From Thermophilibacter mediterraneus (GTDB lineage Bacteria; Actinomycetota; Coriobacteriia; Coriobacteriales; Atopobiaceae): a DNA stretch of 64,000 bases. Shown here in pieces: positions 16,211-24,125 of this stretch (its first letter is position 1; every line of letters begins with the position of its first letter). A program made the translations under genes and the position numbers. The stretch spans positions 271,405-335,404 of the forward strand of contig NZ_FPKO01000009.1 of assembly GCF_900119385.1 (NCBI RefSeq). The letters are read 5' to 3'. The notes under the pieces were generated by a model. That model did no database searches. It saw only the letters and a list, made by a program, of their open reading frames with translations, and was not told where the DNA came from.

Positions 16211-16699
16211 CTACTCCCCCGCGTGCGCGCCGCTCAGAAGATCGGCGACGGAGACCTTGGGATCGCGCGTGGTGGGCTGCATCCAGCACTCCACGCCCAT
16301 CGAGATGAGCTTCTCGAAGGCCGCGCGCTCCTCGGGAGTCACGGACATGTTCTTGTGCAGGCGGGTGCGCTGGTCGTTGAAGCGCATGCCGGAGACGTTG
16401 AGGTAGTCGAACGGAAGTCCGTTCTCGTGCATCTTGAGGGCGTCGATGGGGTTGGTGAAGAGCACCATCGTCACCTTCTTGAGCGTCGTCTTCTTGAGGA
16501 CGTCGATGAACTTGTCGACGCCGAAGACCGAGACCTTGACCTTGGGGACGGCGAGGCCCGCCACGGACTTCTGGACGGGGTCGTTGGCGACCTTGTCGTC
16601 GACGATGATGACGGACTCGATGCCCAGGTCGGGAATCCAGGTGGAGGCAAGCTGCCCGTGGATGAGGCGGTCGTCGATGTCAGCGATCTTGAGTGCCAT
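16211..16699 (-). CDS. PTS mannose-family EIIB (PTS2)
   Basis: A 162-residue EIIB with IADIDDRLIHGQLASTW; His14 is the phosphorylated residue. It takes phosphate from the EIIA encoded just upstream and passes it to the incoming sugar. GAGAAGAAC before ATG 16699 is a fair ribosome site. Gaps to both neighbours are about 84 bp and both contain short GC hairpins. Confidence 0.92.
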   Translation of the reverse strand: MALKIADIDDRLIHGQLASTWIPDLGIESVIIVDDKVANDPVQKSVAGLAVPKVKVSVFGVDKFIDVLKKTTLKKVTMVLFTNPIDALKMHENGLPFDYLNVSGMRFNDQRTRLHKNMSVTPEERAAFEKLISMGVECWMQPTTRDPKVSVADLLSGAHAGE

Positions 16700-16740
16700 G
16701 TTCTTCTCCCTTTCTCTTTCCTTCGTGCGCGTACCGAGGA

Positions 16741-16771
16741 GCCCGCGCGCGGTCCCTTCCCCGCCGCGGGC
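16741..16771 (-). other. Intercistronic GC hairpin
   Basis: GCCCGCG (16741-16747) and CGCGGGC (16765-16771) can pair between EIIA and EIIB of PTS2; the stem is short. Confidence 0.35.
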
Positions 16772-16783
16772 GTCATGCCGGGG

Positions 16784-17221
16784 CTAGAGGTCGAGGTCGT
16801 CCTCGTCGTCGTCCGACTTCATCTCGACCTTGATCTCAGCGAGGGTCTGGGCGTGCGCGGCCTCGATGAGCTGGCGAATCTCGTCGGCGCTGCCAGCCTG
16901 GTCGCGCGAGAGGAGAAGCTCGATGAGCACCGGGAGGCTGAGTCCCGTGAAGGCCACCATGTCCATGCCCCTGAGCATGCTGCGCGAGATGACGTTGAAG
17001 GGGGTCCCGCCGTGGATGTCGCAGATCGTGACGATAAGCTCGCAGTCGGCCTTGAGCTCGTCATAGGCCTGCGCGAACTCCGACTCGAAGGTCTCCGCCG
17101 ACTTGTCGGCGGTCAGGGCGAGGGCGCGCACGTCCTCCTGGGGGCCAGCAACCATCTCAACGCTGCCGAGCGCCGCCCTCGCAAACTCTCCGTGGCTCGC
17201 AACGATCACGCCAACCCTCAT
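16784..17221 (-). CDS. PTS mannose-family EIIA (PTS2), first gene of operon
   Basis: A 145-residue EIIA. His10 in GVIVASHGEFA is the expected phosphorylation site and CDIHGGTPFN near residue 74 is the second family motif. The C-terminus is strongly acidic (KSDDDEDDLDL). It is the promoter-proximal gene of a roughly 9-kb leftward operon reaching position 8125 and is divergent from the DeoR gene at 17599. Confidence 0.92.
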   Translation of the reverse strand: MRVGVIVASHGEFARAALGSVEMVAGPQEDVRALALTADKSAETFESEFAQAYDELKADCELIVTICDIHGGTPFNVISRSMLRGMDMVAFTGLSLPVLIELLLSRDQAGSADEIRQLIEAAHAQTLAEIKVEMKSDDDEDDLDL

Positions 17222-17234
17222 GCTGCTCTCCCTT

Positions 17235-17348
17235 GTTTGTTCGTGAGACGTCCGCTACGAACAGAAACGAGAGGGATTGATAGCGCTAACAATCATCTTT
17301 CCCTCTCAAACGCACTGAAATGCGCAGTTGTTTGTTTGTTTCTGTTCG
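17235..17348. promoter_or_regulatory. DeoR-type operator region upstream of the PTS2-sulfatase operon
   Basis: CGAACAGAAAC (17258-17268) and GTTTCTGTTCG (17338-17348) are a perfect 11-bp inverted repeat 69 bp apart. TTTGTTTGTTTCTG just before the right arm resembles the TTTC-rich repeats bound by AgaR/DeoR proteins. GTTTGTTCGT at 17235-17244 is repeated exactly at 18467-18476 before lacA. The spacing would suit repression by DNA looping (inference). Confidence 0.65.
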
Positions 17349-17598
17349 ATTGAACTATAGACCTCGATCAGCGCCAACCCAGTCTGATTTGACGATTTGG
17401 TGATGCGACCTCACCGAGCGGTCGATTTTCATCGGCAAGCGTCGCTTGCGTGAGCGCCGTGTAAGGAATTCGTCCCGCAACTGCCCCGCTTGCGGATTCG
17501 CTTGGCTGTTTCGTCGAAACGCGCACAGAGGCCCACCTATTATGTTCATATGTATGTGTGATGCGATCGCTCCGCGCGCAGACCCTTGGGGCGTGAAG

Positions 17599-18363
17599 AT
17601 GCTGAAGAACGAACGACATGACACCATCGTCGAGATGTGCCGCGCCCGCGGCACCGTCACCGTGCGCGAGATCGCCGACATCCTCGGCGTCTCGGACATG
17701 ACCGTGCGCCGTGACCTCATGGAGCTCTCCGAGGAGGGGCGCATCGTCCGCTTCAGGGGCGGGGCCAAGACCACGGACGCCACGATGGGTCGCTCGCTCA
17801 TCTGCGAGCCCTCCCACCTCGAGCGCCAGCTCCTCCACATCGACGAGAAGAGCCACATCGCCGAGATCGCCGCGACGCAGGTGCGCGAGGGCGACACCAT
17901 CTTCCTCGGGTCGAGCACCACCGTCGAGCTCGCCGCGCAGTGCCTGCCGACCGTCCCCCTGCGCATCGTCACGAACAGCCTCCCCATCTTCAACCTCTTT
18001 GCCGACGGAGACATCCGAGAGGTCATCCTCATCGGCGGGACCTTCCGCCATCACTCCGGCACCTTCATGGGCCCGCTCGCGGAGGGCGCGCTCGAGTCGC
18101 TCGGCTTCGACAAGGCCTTCATCGGGGTCAACGGCATCCAGGACGGCTCGCTCTACACCTCCTACTTCGATGCCGGGAGGCTCTACCAAATCGCGCTCGA
18201 GCGAGCAGACGAGCGCTTCGTCCTCGCCGACTGGAGCAAGATGGACATGCGCGGCTTCTACTCGTTCCACGACCTCGACCCGGACGACACCGTCATCACC
18301 GACCCCGGCATCAGCGACGAGTACCTCGAGCAGCTGCGCTCGTGCTGCAACGTCTTGCTGTAG
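17599..18363 (+). CDS. DeoR/AgaR-family transcriptional regulator (PTS2, lacAB)
   Basis: A 254-residue DeoR-family repressor. The N-terminal HTH reads RGTVTVREIADILGVSDMTVRRDL; the DeoRC sensor domain follows with IFLGSSTTVELA, IVTNSLPIFNLF and FIGVNGI. I chose ATG 17599, a few residues before the HTH as in the family, although the ribosome site (GGGGCG) is weak; ATG 17542 or 17554 would add 15-19 residues. Divergent from PTS2 and upstream of lacA and lacB, it probably controls both, with tagatose- or galactose-6-phosphate as inducer (inference). Confidence 0.88.
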   Translation: MLKNERHDTIVEMCRARGTVTVREIADILGVSDMTVRRDLMELSEEGRIVRFRGGAKTTDATMGRSLICEPSHLERQLLHIDEKSHIAEIAATQVREGDTIFLGSSTTVELAAQCLPTVPLRIVTNSLPIFNLFADGDIREVILIGGTFRHHSGTFMGPLAEGALESLGFDKAFIGVNGIQDGSLYTSYFDAGRLYQIALERADERFVLADWSKMDMRGFYSFHDLDPDDTVITDPGISDEYLEQLRSCCNVLL

Positions 18364-18466
18364 GCTCATCCGCAGCCGACGTCGCGCAGAATGGTGCCGG
18401 AAGGCGCCCGAAACCGCAACATCCTCGCTTCACATTGTTCGAAAGTGTTCTAAAGTTGTCAGTGGC

Positions 18467-18476
18467 GTTTGTTCGT
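18467..18476 (+). promoter_or_regulatory. Putative operator half-site before lacA
   Basis: GTTTGTTCGT here repeats a word found in the PTS2 control region at 17235-17244. GTTCGAAAGTGTTC lies about 30 bp upstream. It suggests lacAB and PTS2 answer to the same DeoR regulator. Confidence 0.45.
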
Positions 18477-18507
18477 ATCGCACAGCACGCGAGAAGGGAC
18501 CGCACTC

Positions 18508-18936
18508 ATGAGAATCGTCATCGGATCTGACGCAGAGGGCATGCCGCTCAAGGAGACCGTCAAGGCCTACCTCCTCGAGCTCGGCCACGAGGTCGTCGAC
18601 AAGAGCGAGGAGCCTGCCGCAGACTTCGTGGACTCCACGCTAGCCGTCGCCCACGACCTGCTCGAGAACCCCGACAGCCTCGGCTTTGCCTTCGACCTCT
18701 ACGGAGACGGCTCCTACATGGCAGCCTGCAAGGTCAAGGGCATGGTCGCGTGCGAGTGCTCCGACGAGCGCTCCGCCTTCATGACGCGCCAGCACAACAA
18801 CGCGCGCCTCATCACGATGGGCTCTGCCGTGGTCGGCGACGCCATCGCCCGCGGCATCGTGCGCGAGTTCCTCTCTGAGCCCTACGCCGGTGGTCGCCAC
18901 CAGATTCGCGTGGACATGCTGAACAAGATGGCCTAG
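18508..18936 (+). CDS. lacA: Galactose-6-phosphate isomerase subunit LacA
   Basis: A 142-residue RpiB/LacA-fold protein ([33 protein letters not shown]). With LacB it converts galactose-6-phosphate to tagatose-6-phosphate. As usual for LacA it lacks the catalytic cysteine that its partner LacB carries. The start is ATG 18508 with GAAGGGA upstream; an earlier in-frame start at 18469 has no ribosome site. It lies 39 bp before lacB. Position after the PTS2 regulator suggests that PTS2 or a neighbour delivers galactose-6-phosphate. Confidence 0.9.
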   Translation: MRIVIGSDAEGMPLKETVKAYLLELGHEVVDKSEEPAADFVDSTLAVAHDLLENPDSLGFAFDLYGDGSYMAACKVKGMVACECSDERSAFMTRQHNNARLITMGSAVVGDAIARGIVREFLSEPYAGGRHQIRVDMLNKMA

Positions 18937-18975
18937 CGGCCCCGAGTCATCACCTGCGACCAGAGAGGACACATC

Positions 18976-19497
18976 ATGATCATCGCAATCGGCTGCGATC
19001 ACATCGTCACCAACGAGAAGATGGCCATCTCCGACCACCTCAAGGCGTGCGGCCACACCGTCATCGACTGCGGCACCTACGACCACGCCCGCACCCACTA
19101 CCCCATCTACGGCAAGGCGGTGGGCGAGAAGGTCGCCTCGGGCGAGGCGGACGCCGGCGTCGTCATGTGCGGCACGGGGGTCGGCATCACCAACTCGGTG
19201 AACAAGGTCCCGGGCGCCCGCTGCGCGCTCGTCCGCGACATGTCCACCGCGGTGCACGCACGTGAGTGCCTGAACGCCAACGTCATCGGCTTCGGCGGAA
19301 AGATCACCGGCGAGTTCCTCATCGCCGACATCGTCGACGCGTTCCTCGCCGCAAGCTACCAGCCCACGCCCGAGCGCGACGCGCTCGTCGCGAAGATCGA
19401 CGCCGTCGAGGCCGGATGCGACGCTGCTGCCCAGGCCGACCCGCACTTCTTCGACGAGTTCCTCGAGAAGTGGGACCGCGGCGAGTATCACGACTAG
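18976..19497 (+). CDS. lacB: Galactose-6-phosphate isomerase subunit LacB
   Basis: A 173-residue LacB with [13 protein letters not shown] (Asp8, His9) and [17 protein letters not shown], where Cys65 is the expected catalytic base. It forms the active heteromer with LacA. AGAGAGGAC precedes ATG 18976. The gene ends 30 bp before a strong hairpin shared with the converging operon. Confidence 0.92.
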   Translation: MIIAIGCDHIVTNEKMAISDHLKACGHTVIDCGTYDHARTHYPIYGKAVGEKVASGEADAGVVMCGTGVGITNSVNKVPGARCALVRDMSTAVHARECLNANVIGFGGKITGEFLIADIVDAFLAASYQPTPERDALVAKIDAVEAGCDAAAQADPHFFDEFLEKWDRGEYHD

Positions 19498-19526
19498 CGA
19501 GCCGAGGTTCTTCTCCACGCGCAATT

Positions 19527-19557
19527 GGCGCCCGGTGGCCGCACGCCGCCGGGCGCC
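19527..19557. terminator. Bidirectional hairpin between lacB and the SIS gene
   Basis: GGCGCCCGG (19527-19535) and CCGGGCGCC (19549-19557) form a perfect 9-bp stem between convergent transcripts; CTTCTGT follows on the plus strand. Confidence 0.6.
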
Positions 19558-19593
19558 CTTCTGTAGCGACGCCCGGGCACGGCCACGCGTGAG

Positions 19594-20307
19594 CTAGTAC
19601 TCCGCCAGGCGGTCCTTGAACCTGTCGAGGAGGCGCTGGTTGAACTCAGGGCCGCCGTCGACGTTGGCGCTCATGAACAGCGGCGGCTGGACGCCGCGCT
19701 CGACCAGGATGTCGAGCGACTCCATGACGGCGCAGTCGAGGAGGAGGCACCCGGTGTAGAGCGAGGTGCCGCCCACGCGCGTGGGAATCCCCTCGACCTC
19801 GAGCGCCGCGTCGCCGAACGAGGACTTGTTGTCGAGCACCACGTCGGCGCACTCGAAGAGGCGCTTTCCGGTCTTGGAGCGCGAGGTGCCCGCGGCGGAG
19901 ACCTCGCGCGCCGTCACCGCGATGACCTTCACGCCGGCCTCGCGGGCGTGAAGGGCCAGCTCGACCGGCAGCGGGTTGCGGCCGGAGTTCGAGATCACGA
20001 CGAGACAGTCCTCGGGGCGCAGGTCGAGCTTGAGCCAGAACTGGTCCCCCACGCCGTCGATCATCTCGTAGATGCCCCATGCCGGCTCGCGCACCACCTT
20101 GGTCTGGATGTAGCCGCCTGCGCGCCCGCAGATCTCGAGCGCGTTGGCGTGGCTGTGGCCAGAGCCAAAGGCGCGGATGATGCCTCCCCGCTCGATGGTG
20201 TCGGCAAAGATGGTCGCAGCATCGTGGAGCGCGTCCTCCTGGCCGTCGATGACCGTGTCGAGCCTGCGCAGCACCTCCGCCTTGAAACGCTCGGCCGTGC
20301 TCGTCAT
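19594..20307 (-). CDS. SIS-domain protein (UPF0309-type sugar isomerase domain)
   Basis: A 237-residue SIS protein with FGSGHSHANALEICGRAGGY (phosphosugar-binding start), SNSGRNPLPVE and a C-terminal GVQPPLFMSANVDGG block characteristic of the UPF0309 group. Related proteins bind or isomerise amino-sugar phosphates; the exact reaction is unproven. It is the last gene of the GH35-PTS3-AgaS-NagA operon, 9 bp after nagA, so it very likely acts on an amino-sugar phosphate in that pathway. Confidence 0.82.
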   Translation of the reverse strand: MTSTAERFKAEVLRRLDTVIDGQEDALHDAATIFADTIERGGIIRAFGSGHSHANALEICGRAGGYIQTKVVREPAWGIYEMIDGVGDQFWLKLDLRPEDCLVVISNSGRNPLPVELALHAREAGVKVIAVTAREVSAAGTSRSKTGKRLFECADVVLDNKSSFGDAALEVEGIPTRVGGTSLYTGCLLLDCAVMESLDILVERGVQPPLFMSANVDGGPEFNQRLLDRFKDRLAEY

Positions 20308-20316
20308 GGTCGCCCC

Positions 20317-21483
20317 CTACTTGACCTCGACGCCGCCGACGAAGGTGGTCGCGAGCGTCATGTCCGCGTTGAAGACCGTCATGTCGGCGAGCCTGCCCGG
20401 CTTGATGAAGCCGAAGCGGTCGTCGATGCGCGCGGAGCGGGCCGCGACCTCGGTGGCCATGCGAATGGCCTGGTCCGCCGTCACGATCTGCCAGTCCACC
20501 ATGTTCTTGACGCCCTCGGCCAGCGTGAGGACCGAGCCCGCGATGGAGCCGGTGGTGCCGTCCTCGTTCCTGAGGTAGCACAGCCCGCCCTTCATGACCA
20601 CGGGCAGGCCACCGGACATGTAGTCGCCCTCCGGCATGCCGCCGCAGCCCAGGCAGTCCGTGATCAGCACCGTGTGCTCCCAGCCCTTGGCGTCCACGAG
20701 CGCCTTGATGGCGGCGGGCACGACGTGGCGACCGTCACAGATGATTTCGGCGTAGGTGTTCTTGGTGGTCATGGCCGCACCGGTCACGCCGGGGTCGCGG
20801 TGGTGAAGCCCGCGCTGCCCGTTGTAGGTGTGCACGAAGCAGCTCGCGCCGGCGTTCACGGCGGCGAGGGTCTGGTCGTAGGTGGCGTCGGAGTGGCCGA
20901 TGGAGGTCACCACGCCCATCGCGTCGAGCGCCGCGCAGTACGGGCAGGCGCCGTCGCGCTCCGCGGCGAGCGCGCTCTTGACGATGCGGCCGCCTGCCGC
21001 CTCCTGCCAGCCCTCGAACACCTCAACGGAGGGGTCGATGAGGTAGGCGGGGTTCTGGGCGCCCACGTGCTTCATCGTGAAGAAGGGGCCCTCGAGGTAG
21101 ATGCCGCCGATGCGCGCGCCGAGGAAGTCGTCGCCGCGGCTCTCGTCGGCCTTGGCGATCGCGGCGCAGGAGCCCGCGATCTGATCGATCGACTCGGTGA
21201 AGGTGGTCGGAAGCCAGCAGGTGGTGCCGCGACGGGCGAGCTCGAGGCTCGAGGCGTTGATGCCCTCCGCCTCGCGGTCGGTGGTGGCGTGGTTGAAGAA
21301 GCCGTGGATGTGCGTGTCCACGAGGCCGGGGGCCACGGTGCAGCCCGTGAGGTCGCGGATCTCGCAGTCGGGCTCCTCCGCCGACCAGCTTCCGAAGACG
21401 CCGTCGGTCACGGTGAGGTAGCCTCCCTGCATGGTGGCGCCCGGAAGAACGAATCGGTCGGCCCTGATGGCAAAGGTGCTCAT
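20317..21483 (-). CDS. nagA: N-acetyl-hexosamine-6-phosphate deacetylase (NagA/AgaA)
   Basis: A 388-residue amidohydrolase that removes acetate from GlcNAc-6-P or GalNAc-6-P. DTHIHGFF gives metal ligands His58 and His60; YLEGPFF, SIGHSDAT and ITDCLGCGG carry the remaining ligands and the catalytic aspartate. The start is ATG 21483 with GAGGAG upstream. Being downstream of agaS, it probably serves GalNAc-6-P, as AgaA does, though the sequence alone cannot separate AgaA from NagA. Confidence 0.88.
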   Translation of the reverse strand: MSTFAIRADRFVLPGATMQGGYLTVTDGVFGSWSAEEPDCEIRDLTGCTVAPGLVDTHIHGFFNHATTDREAEGINASSLELARRGTTCWLPTTFTESIDQIAGSCAAIAKADESRGDDFLGARIGGIYLEGPFFTMKHVGAQNPAYLIDPSVEVFEGWQEAAGGRIVKSALAAERDGACPYCAALDAMGVVTSIGHSDATYDQTLAAVNAGASCFVHTYNGQRGLHHRDPGVTGAAMTTKNTYAEIICDGRHVVPAAIKALVDAKGWEHTVLITDCLGCGGMPEGDYMSGGLPVVMKGGLCYLRNEDGTTGSIAGSVLTLAEGVKNMVDWQIVTADQAIRMATEVAARSARIDDRFGFIKPGRLADMTVFNADMTLATTFVGGVEVK

Positions 21484-21546
21484 GATGAATCTCCTCTGGT
21501 CTCGAGCGGTGCGGTGTCTGGTCACACCCAGCGTGTCACATGCACG

Positions 21547-21581
21547 GACGCCCGCCCGAGCAAACCGTGCGGGCGGGCGTC
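21547..21581 (-). other. Intercistronic GC hairpin between agaS and nagA
   Basis: GACGCCCGCCC (21547-21557) and GGGCGGGCGTC (21571-21581) form a perfect 11-bp stem. No U-tract, so read-through to nagA is likely. Confidence 0.55.
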
Positions 21582-21630
21582 AAATCTCGGCGACTGAGCG
21601 CGGGGTTGACACTATGACCTGACGTCAGCG

Positions 21631-22797
21631 TCAAGCCTCGAAGGGGTGGATGGTGACGCCCTTGACGACGCGGTTCACGGTGCCGGTGGGGCTCGGCGTG
21701 TCGGGCGTGTTGCCCACGCGCACGGAGTTGAGCAGGGAGACGACCTGCGCGACCATGATGAACGGGAGCGCGAGGTAGCCCTCGGGCAGCGCGTCGCGGC
21801 CGGAGAAGGTGAACGAGTCGCCCGCGAAGAGCGCTCCGGCGTCCTGCTGGACCGCGATGGTCCTCTGCGCAATCTTGTCGCCGCCGATCTCGTTCAGGAT
21901 GTCGAGGTCGTACTGACGCGTGTAGGCGTCGTTGTTCACGAAGACGAAGACGAGCGTCTTGTCGTCGACGAAGGACTTCGGTCCGTGGCGATAGCCCATC
22001 GAGCTGTCCCAGGAGGTCGCAACGAGGCCATGGGCGAGCTCGAGGATCTTGAGCTGCGCCTCCTGGGCGAGGCCCACGAAGGAGCCGGAGCCGAGGTACG
22101 TCACGCGGTTGAAGTCGCCCGCCAGGAAGTCGGCGACCTCGCCCTCGCGCGAGACGACCTCGCGACCCATCTCCGCGATCTGGGAGACCCAGGCGCACTT
22201 CTGCTCGAGCGAGGCGGTGTCGAAGATGAGGGTGGAGAGCAGCGTCATGCAGCTGAAGCTGCCGGTCATGGCGAAGCCCTTGTCGTTGGCGCGCGGGATG
22301 AGCAGCGTGAGGGCATCGGGATCGCCCGCGGACTCGACGGCGAGCTTGCCCTCGGGCGCGCAGGTGATGTTGAGGAACTTCACGTTCTTGACGTAGGACC
22401 GAGCGACCTGCACCGCGGCGAGGGACTCGGGGCTGTTGCCGGAGCGCGCGAACGAGACGAGCAGCGTGGGCTCGTCGGAGTTCAGGAAGTCGCGGGGCGC
22501 GGAGACGATGTCGGTCGTGGCAACGGGCTTGAAGTCGTAGAGCGCGAGGTCACCCGCGTGGCGCAGGTACGGCGCGGCCGTGTCGCCCACGTAGTCCGAG
22601 GTGCCGGCGCCGGTGAAGACCACGGAGAGGCGACCCTCGCCCATCGCGCGCGCATCGGCGAGAAACGCCTCGATGGCATCGAGGTTGTCCTCGTAGATCT
22701 TGAGCGTGTCCTCCCAGAGGTCGGGCTGCTGGGCGATCTCGGCGGTGGTGATGTCGGCGCCGAGGGCCTTGAGCTCCTCCTGGCTCTTGTCAAACAT
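21631..22797 (-). CDS. agaS: Galactosamine-6-phosphate deaminase/isomerase AgaS
   Basis: A 388-residue double-SIS protein. It converts galactosamine-6-phosphate to tagatose-6-phosphate and ammonia. First SIS half: VFTGAGTSDYVGD and VSFARSGNSPES; second half: YLGSGSFVGLAQEAQLKILEL. The C-terminal VGNTPDTPSPTGTVNRVVKG block is typical of AgaS rather than GlmS or FrlB. It follows the GntR regulator by 49 bp in the PTS3 operon. Confidence 0.9.
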   Translation of the reverse strand: MFDKSQEELKALGADITTAEIAQQPDLWEDTLKIYEDNLDAIEAFLADARAMGEGRLSVVFTGAGTSDYVGDTAAPYLRHAGDLALYDFKPVATTDIVSAPRDFLNSDEPTLLVSFARSGNSPESLAAVQVARSYVKNVKFLNITCAPEGKLAVESAGDPDALTLLIPRANDKGFAMTGSFSCMTLLSTLIFDTASLEQKCAWVSQIAEMGREVVSREGEVADFLAGDFNRVTYLGSGSFVGLAQEAQLKILELAHGLVATSWDSSMGYRHGPKSFVDDKTLVFVFVNNDAYTRQYDLDILNEIGGDKIAQRTIAVQQDAGALFAGDSFTFSGRDALPEGYLALPFIMVAQVVSLLNSVRVGNTPDTPSPTGTVNRVVKGVTIHPFEA

Positions 22798-22823
22798 GGG
22801 GCCGTCCTTTCTTCGGGTGACGT

Positions 22824-22842
22824 GAGGGGGACCGTCCCCCTC
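22824..22842 (-). other. Perfect palindrome between GntR gene and agaS
   Basis: GAGGGGGAC-c-GTCCCCCTC, 9-bp arms around one base. It could be an mRNA hairpin overlapping the 5' leader of agaS; a role as operator is less likely because it is so GC-rich. Confidence 0.4.
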
Positions 22843-22846
22843 ATCG

Positions 22847-23572
22847 CTACATACGCTGGTGCAGGACCTTGTACTTGAACTGGTCGGCGCGAGCGACCGA
22901 GAGCGTGTACTCGATGATCTCGTTGCTCGTGTTGTACGTGGTGCGGGCGAGGTCGAGCACGGGCGCGTTCTCGGGAATGTCGAGCAGGTGCGCCTCGGCG
23001 GGCCGCGCCACGCTCGCGTAGAACTCCTCCTCGGCCACGCGGATCTTCTCGTGGTAGACGCTCTCGATGATCTCGTAGAGCGGCATGCTGTCGAGCAGCG
23101 GGCGCTTCAGCGTGAGAAACTTCCGCAGGGGCAGGTAGCTCACCTCGACCATCATGGGGATGCCGTCAGCCGAGCGCAGCCGCTTCAGCTTGAAGAGGCG
23201 CTCGCCGAGCGTCACCCCCATGTGCTCCGCGAGGTTCTTGTCGGCGTCGATCTCCGAGAACTCCAGGATGGTGGTGAGCGGAACGCGGCCCATCGCCCTC
23301 ATCTGGTCCGTGAAGCTGTAGGACTGCATGAGGTTGGTGGCCTGCGTGGAGCGGTCGGCGACGAACGTGCCGCGCCCGTGCTTGCGCACCACCATGCCGA
23401 GCCGCTCGAGCTCCTGCAGGGCGAGGCGGACCGTGGTGCGCGAGAGCCCGTAACGCTCCGAGAGCTCGCGCTCCGAGGGCATGAGGTCGCCGGGGCGGTA
23501 CTCCTGCTCGATCTTCTCGGTCAGGATGTCAATGAGCTGGTCGTAGAGCGGCTGCTTCTTCGTCCGTGCCAT
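22847..23572 (-). CDS. GntR/HutC-family regulator with UTRA domain
   Basis: A 241-residue regulator. The N-terminal winged HTH reads PSERELSERYGLSRTTVRLA and ends GRGTFVADRS; the UTRA ligand domain follows (LFKLKRLRSADGIPMMVEVSY; DLARTTYNTSNEIIEY). The pneumococcal bgaC locus is likewise controlled by a GntR protein (BgaR). I chose ATG 23572 because AGGGGG is well spaced from it; ATG 23575 is possible. Being inside its target operon, it may autoregulate. Candidate operators are the palindromes at 29141-29238. Confidence 0.9.
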   Translation of the reverse strand: MARTKKQPLYDQLIDILTEKIEQEYRPGDLMPSERELSERYGLSRTTVRLALQELERLGMVVRKHGRGTFVADRSTQATNLMQSYSFTDQMRAMGRVPLTTILEFSEIDADKNLAEHMGVTLGERLFKLKRLRSADGIPMMVEVSYLPLRKFLTLKRPLLDSMPLYEIIESVYHEKIRVAEEEFYASVARPAEAHLLDIPENAPVLDLARTTYNTSNEIIEYTLSVARADQFKYKVLHQRM

Positions 23573-23616
23573 CATGCCCCCTCTCATGCTCGACGCCCCC
23601 CTGCTCGAATGGGTCC

Positions 23617-24039
23617 CTACTCGTCCTCGTCGTCGTCCGCGGCGCCGCCGAGCTCCATGTGGCAGACGCCCTCCTTGCCGACCTCGACGGCCTCGGCCAC
23701 GAGGTCCTCCACGGAGGACTCGGGCGTGCGCGCCATCACGATGTCGATGAGCATGGGCAGGTTGGTGCCGGCGACCACGGAGACGTTGTCCTGCTCGGCG
23801 GTGATCATCATGGACTGGTTGAAGGGGGTGCCGCCCATGAGGTCGCAGAAGACGAGCACGCCGTCGGTCTTGGCGCGCATGTCGCGGACGGCCTCGCGAA
23901 GCTTGTCGCCGTAGGCACCGGCCTCGGCCTCCTCGAACGGAACGATCTCGAAGGCCTCCTGCGGTCCGGCGATCATGTCGAGCGCGCTCTTGAGTCCGTT
24001 CGAGAAGTGCCCGTGGCCGGTAAGGATGAAGCCGATCAT
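23617..24039 (-). CDS. PTS mannose-family EIIA (PTS3)
   Basis: A 140-residue EIIA. His9 in FILTGHGHFSNG is the likely phosphorylation site; CDLMGGTPFN is the second motif. The tail is acidic (AADDDEDE). ATG 24039 has AAGGAGGA upstream; the longer open frame is not supported. It lies downstream of the TPR gene rather than next to EIID. Confidence 0.91.
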   Translation of the reverse strand: MIGFILTGHGHFSNGLKSALDMIAGPQEAFEIVPFEEAEAGAYGDKLREAVRDMRAKTDGVLVFCDLMGGTPFNQSMMITAEQDNVSVVAGTNLPMLIDIVMARTPESSVEDLVAEAVEVGKEGVCHMELGGAADDDEDE

Positions 24040-24125
24040 TGTGTCCTCCTTCTTGTTGGGCTGGGATGCCCCAGTTGCCAGATGTAGCTGCGATGCAACC
24101 AGCGGCGCGGCCATGAGCCCGAGGG

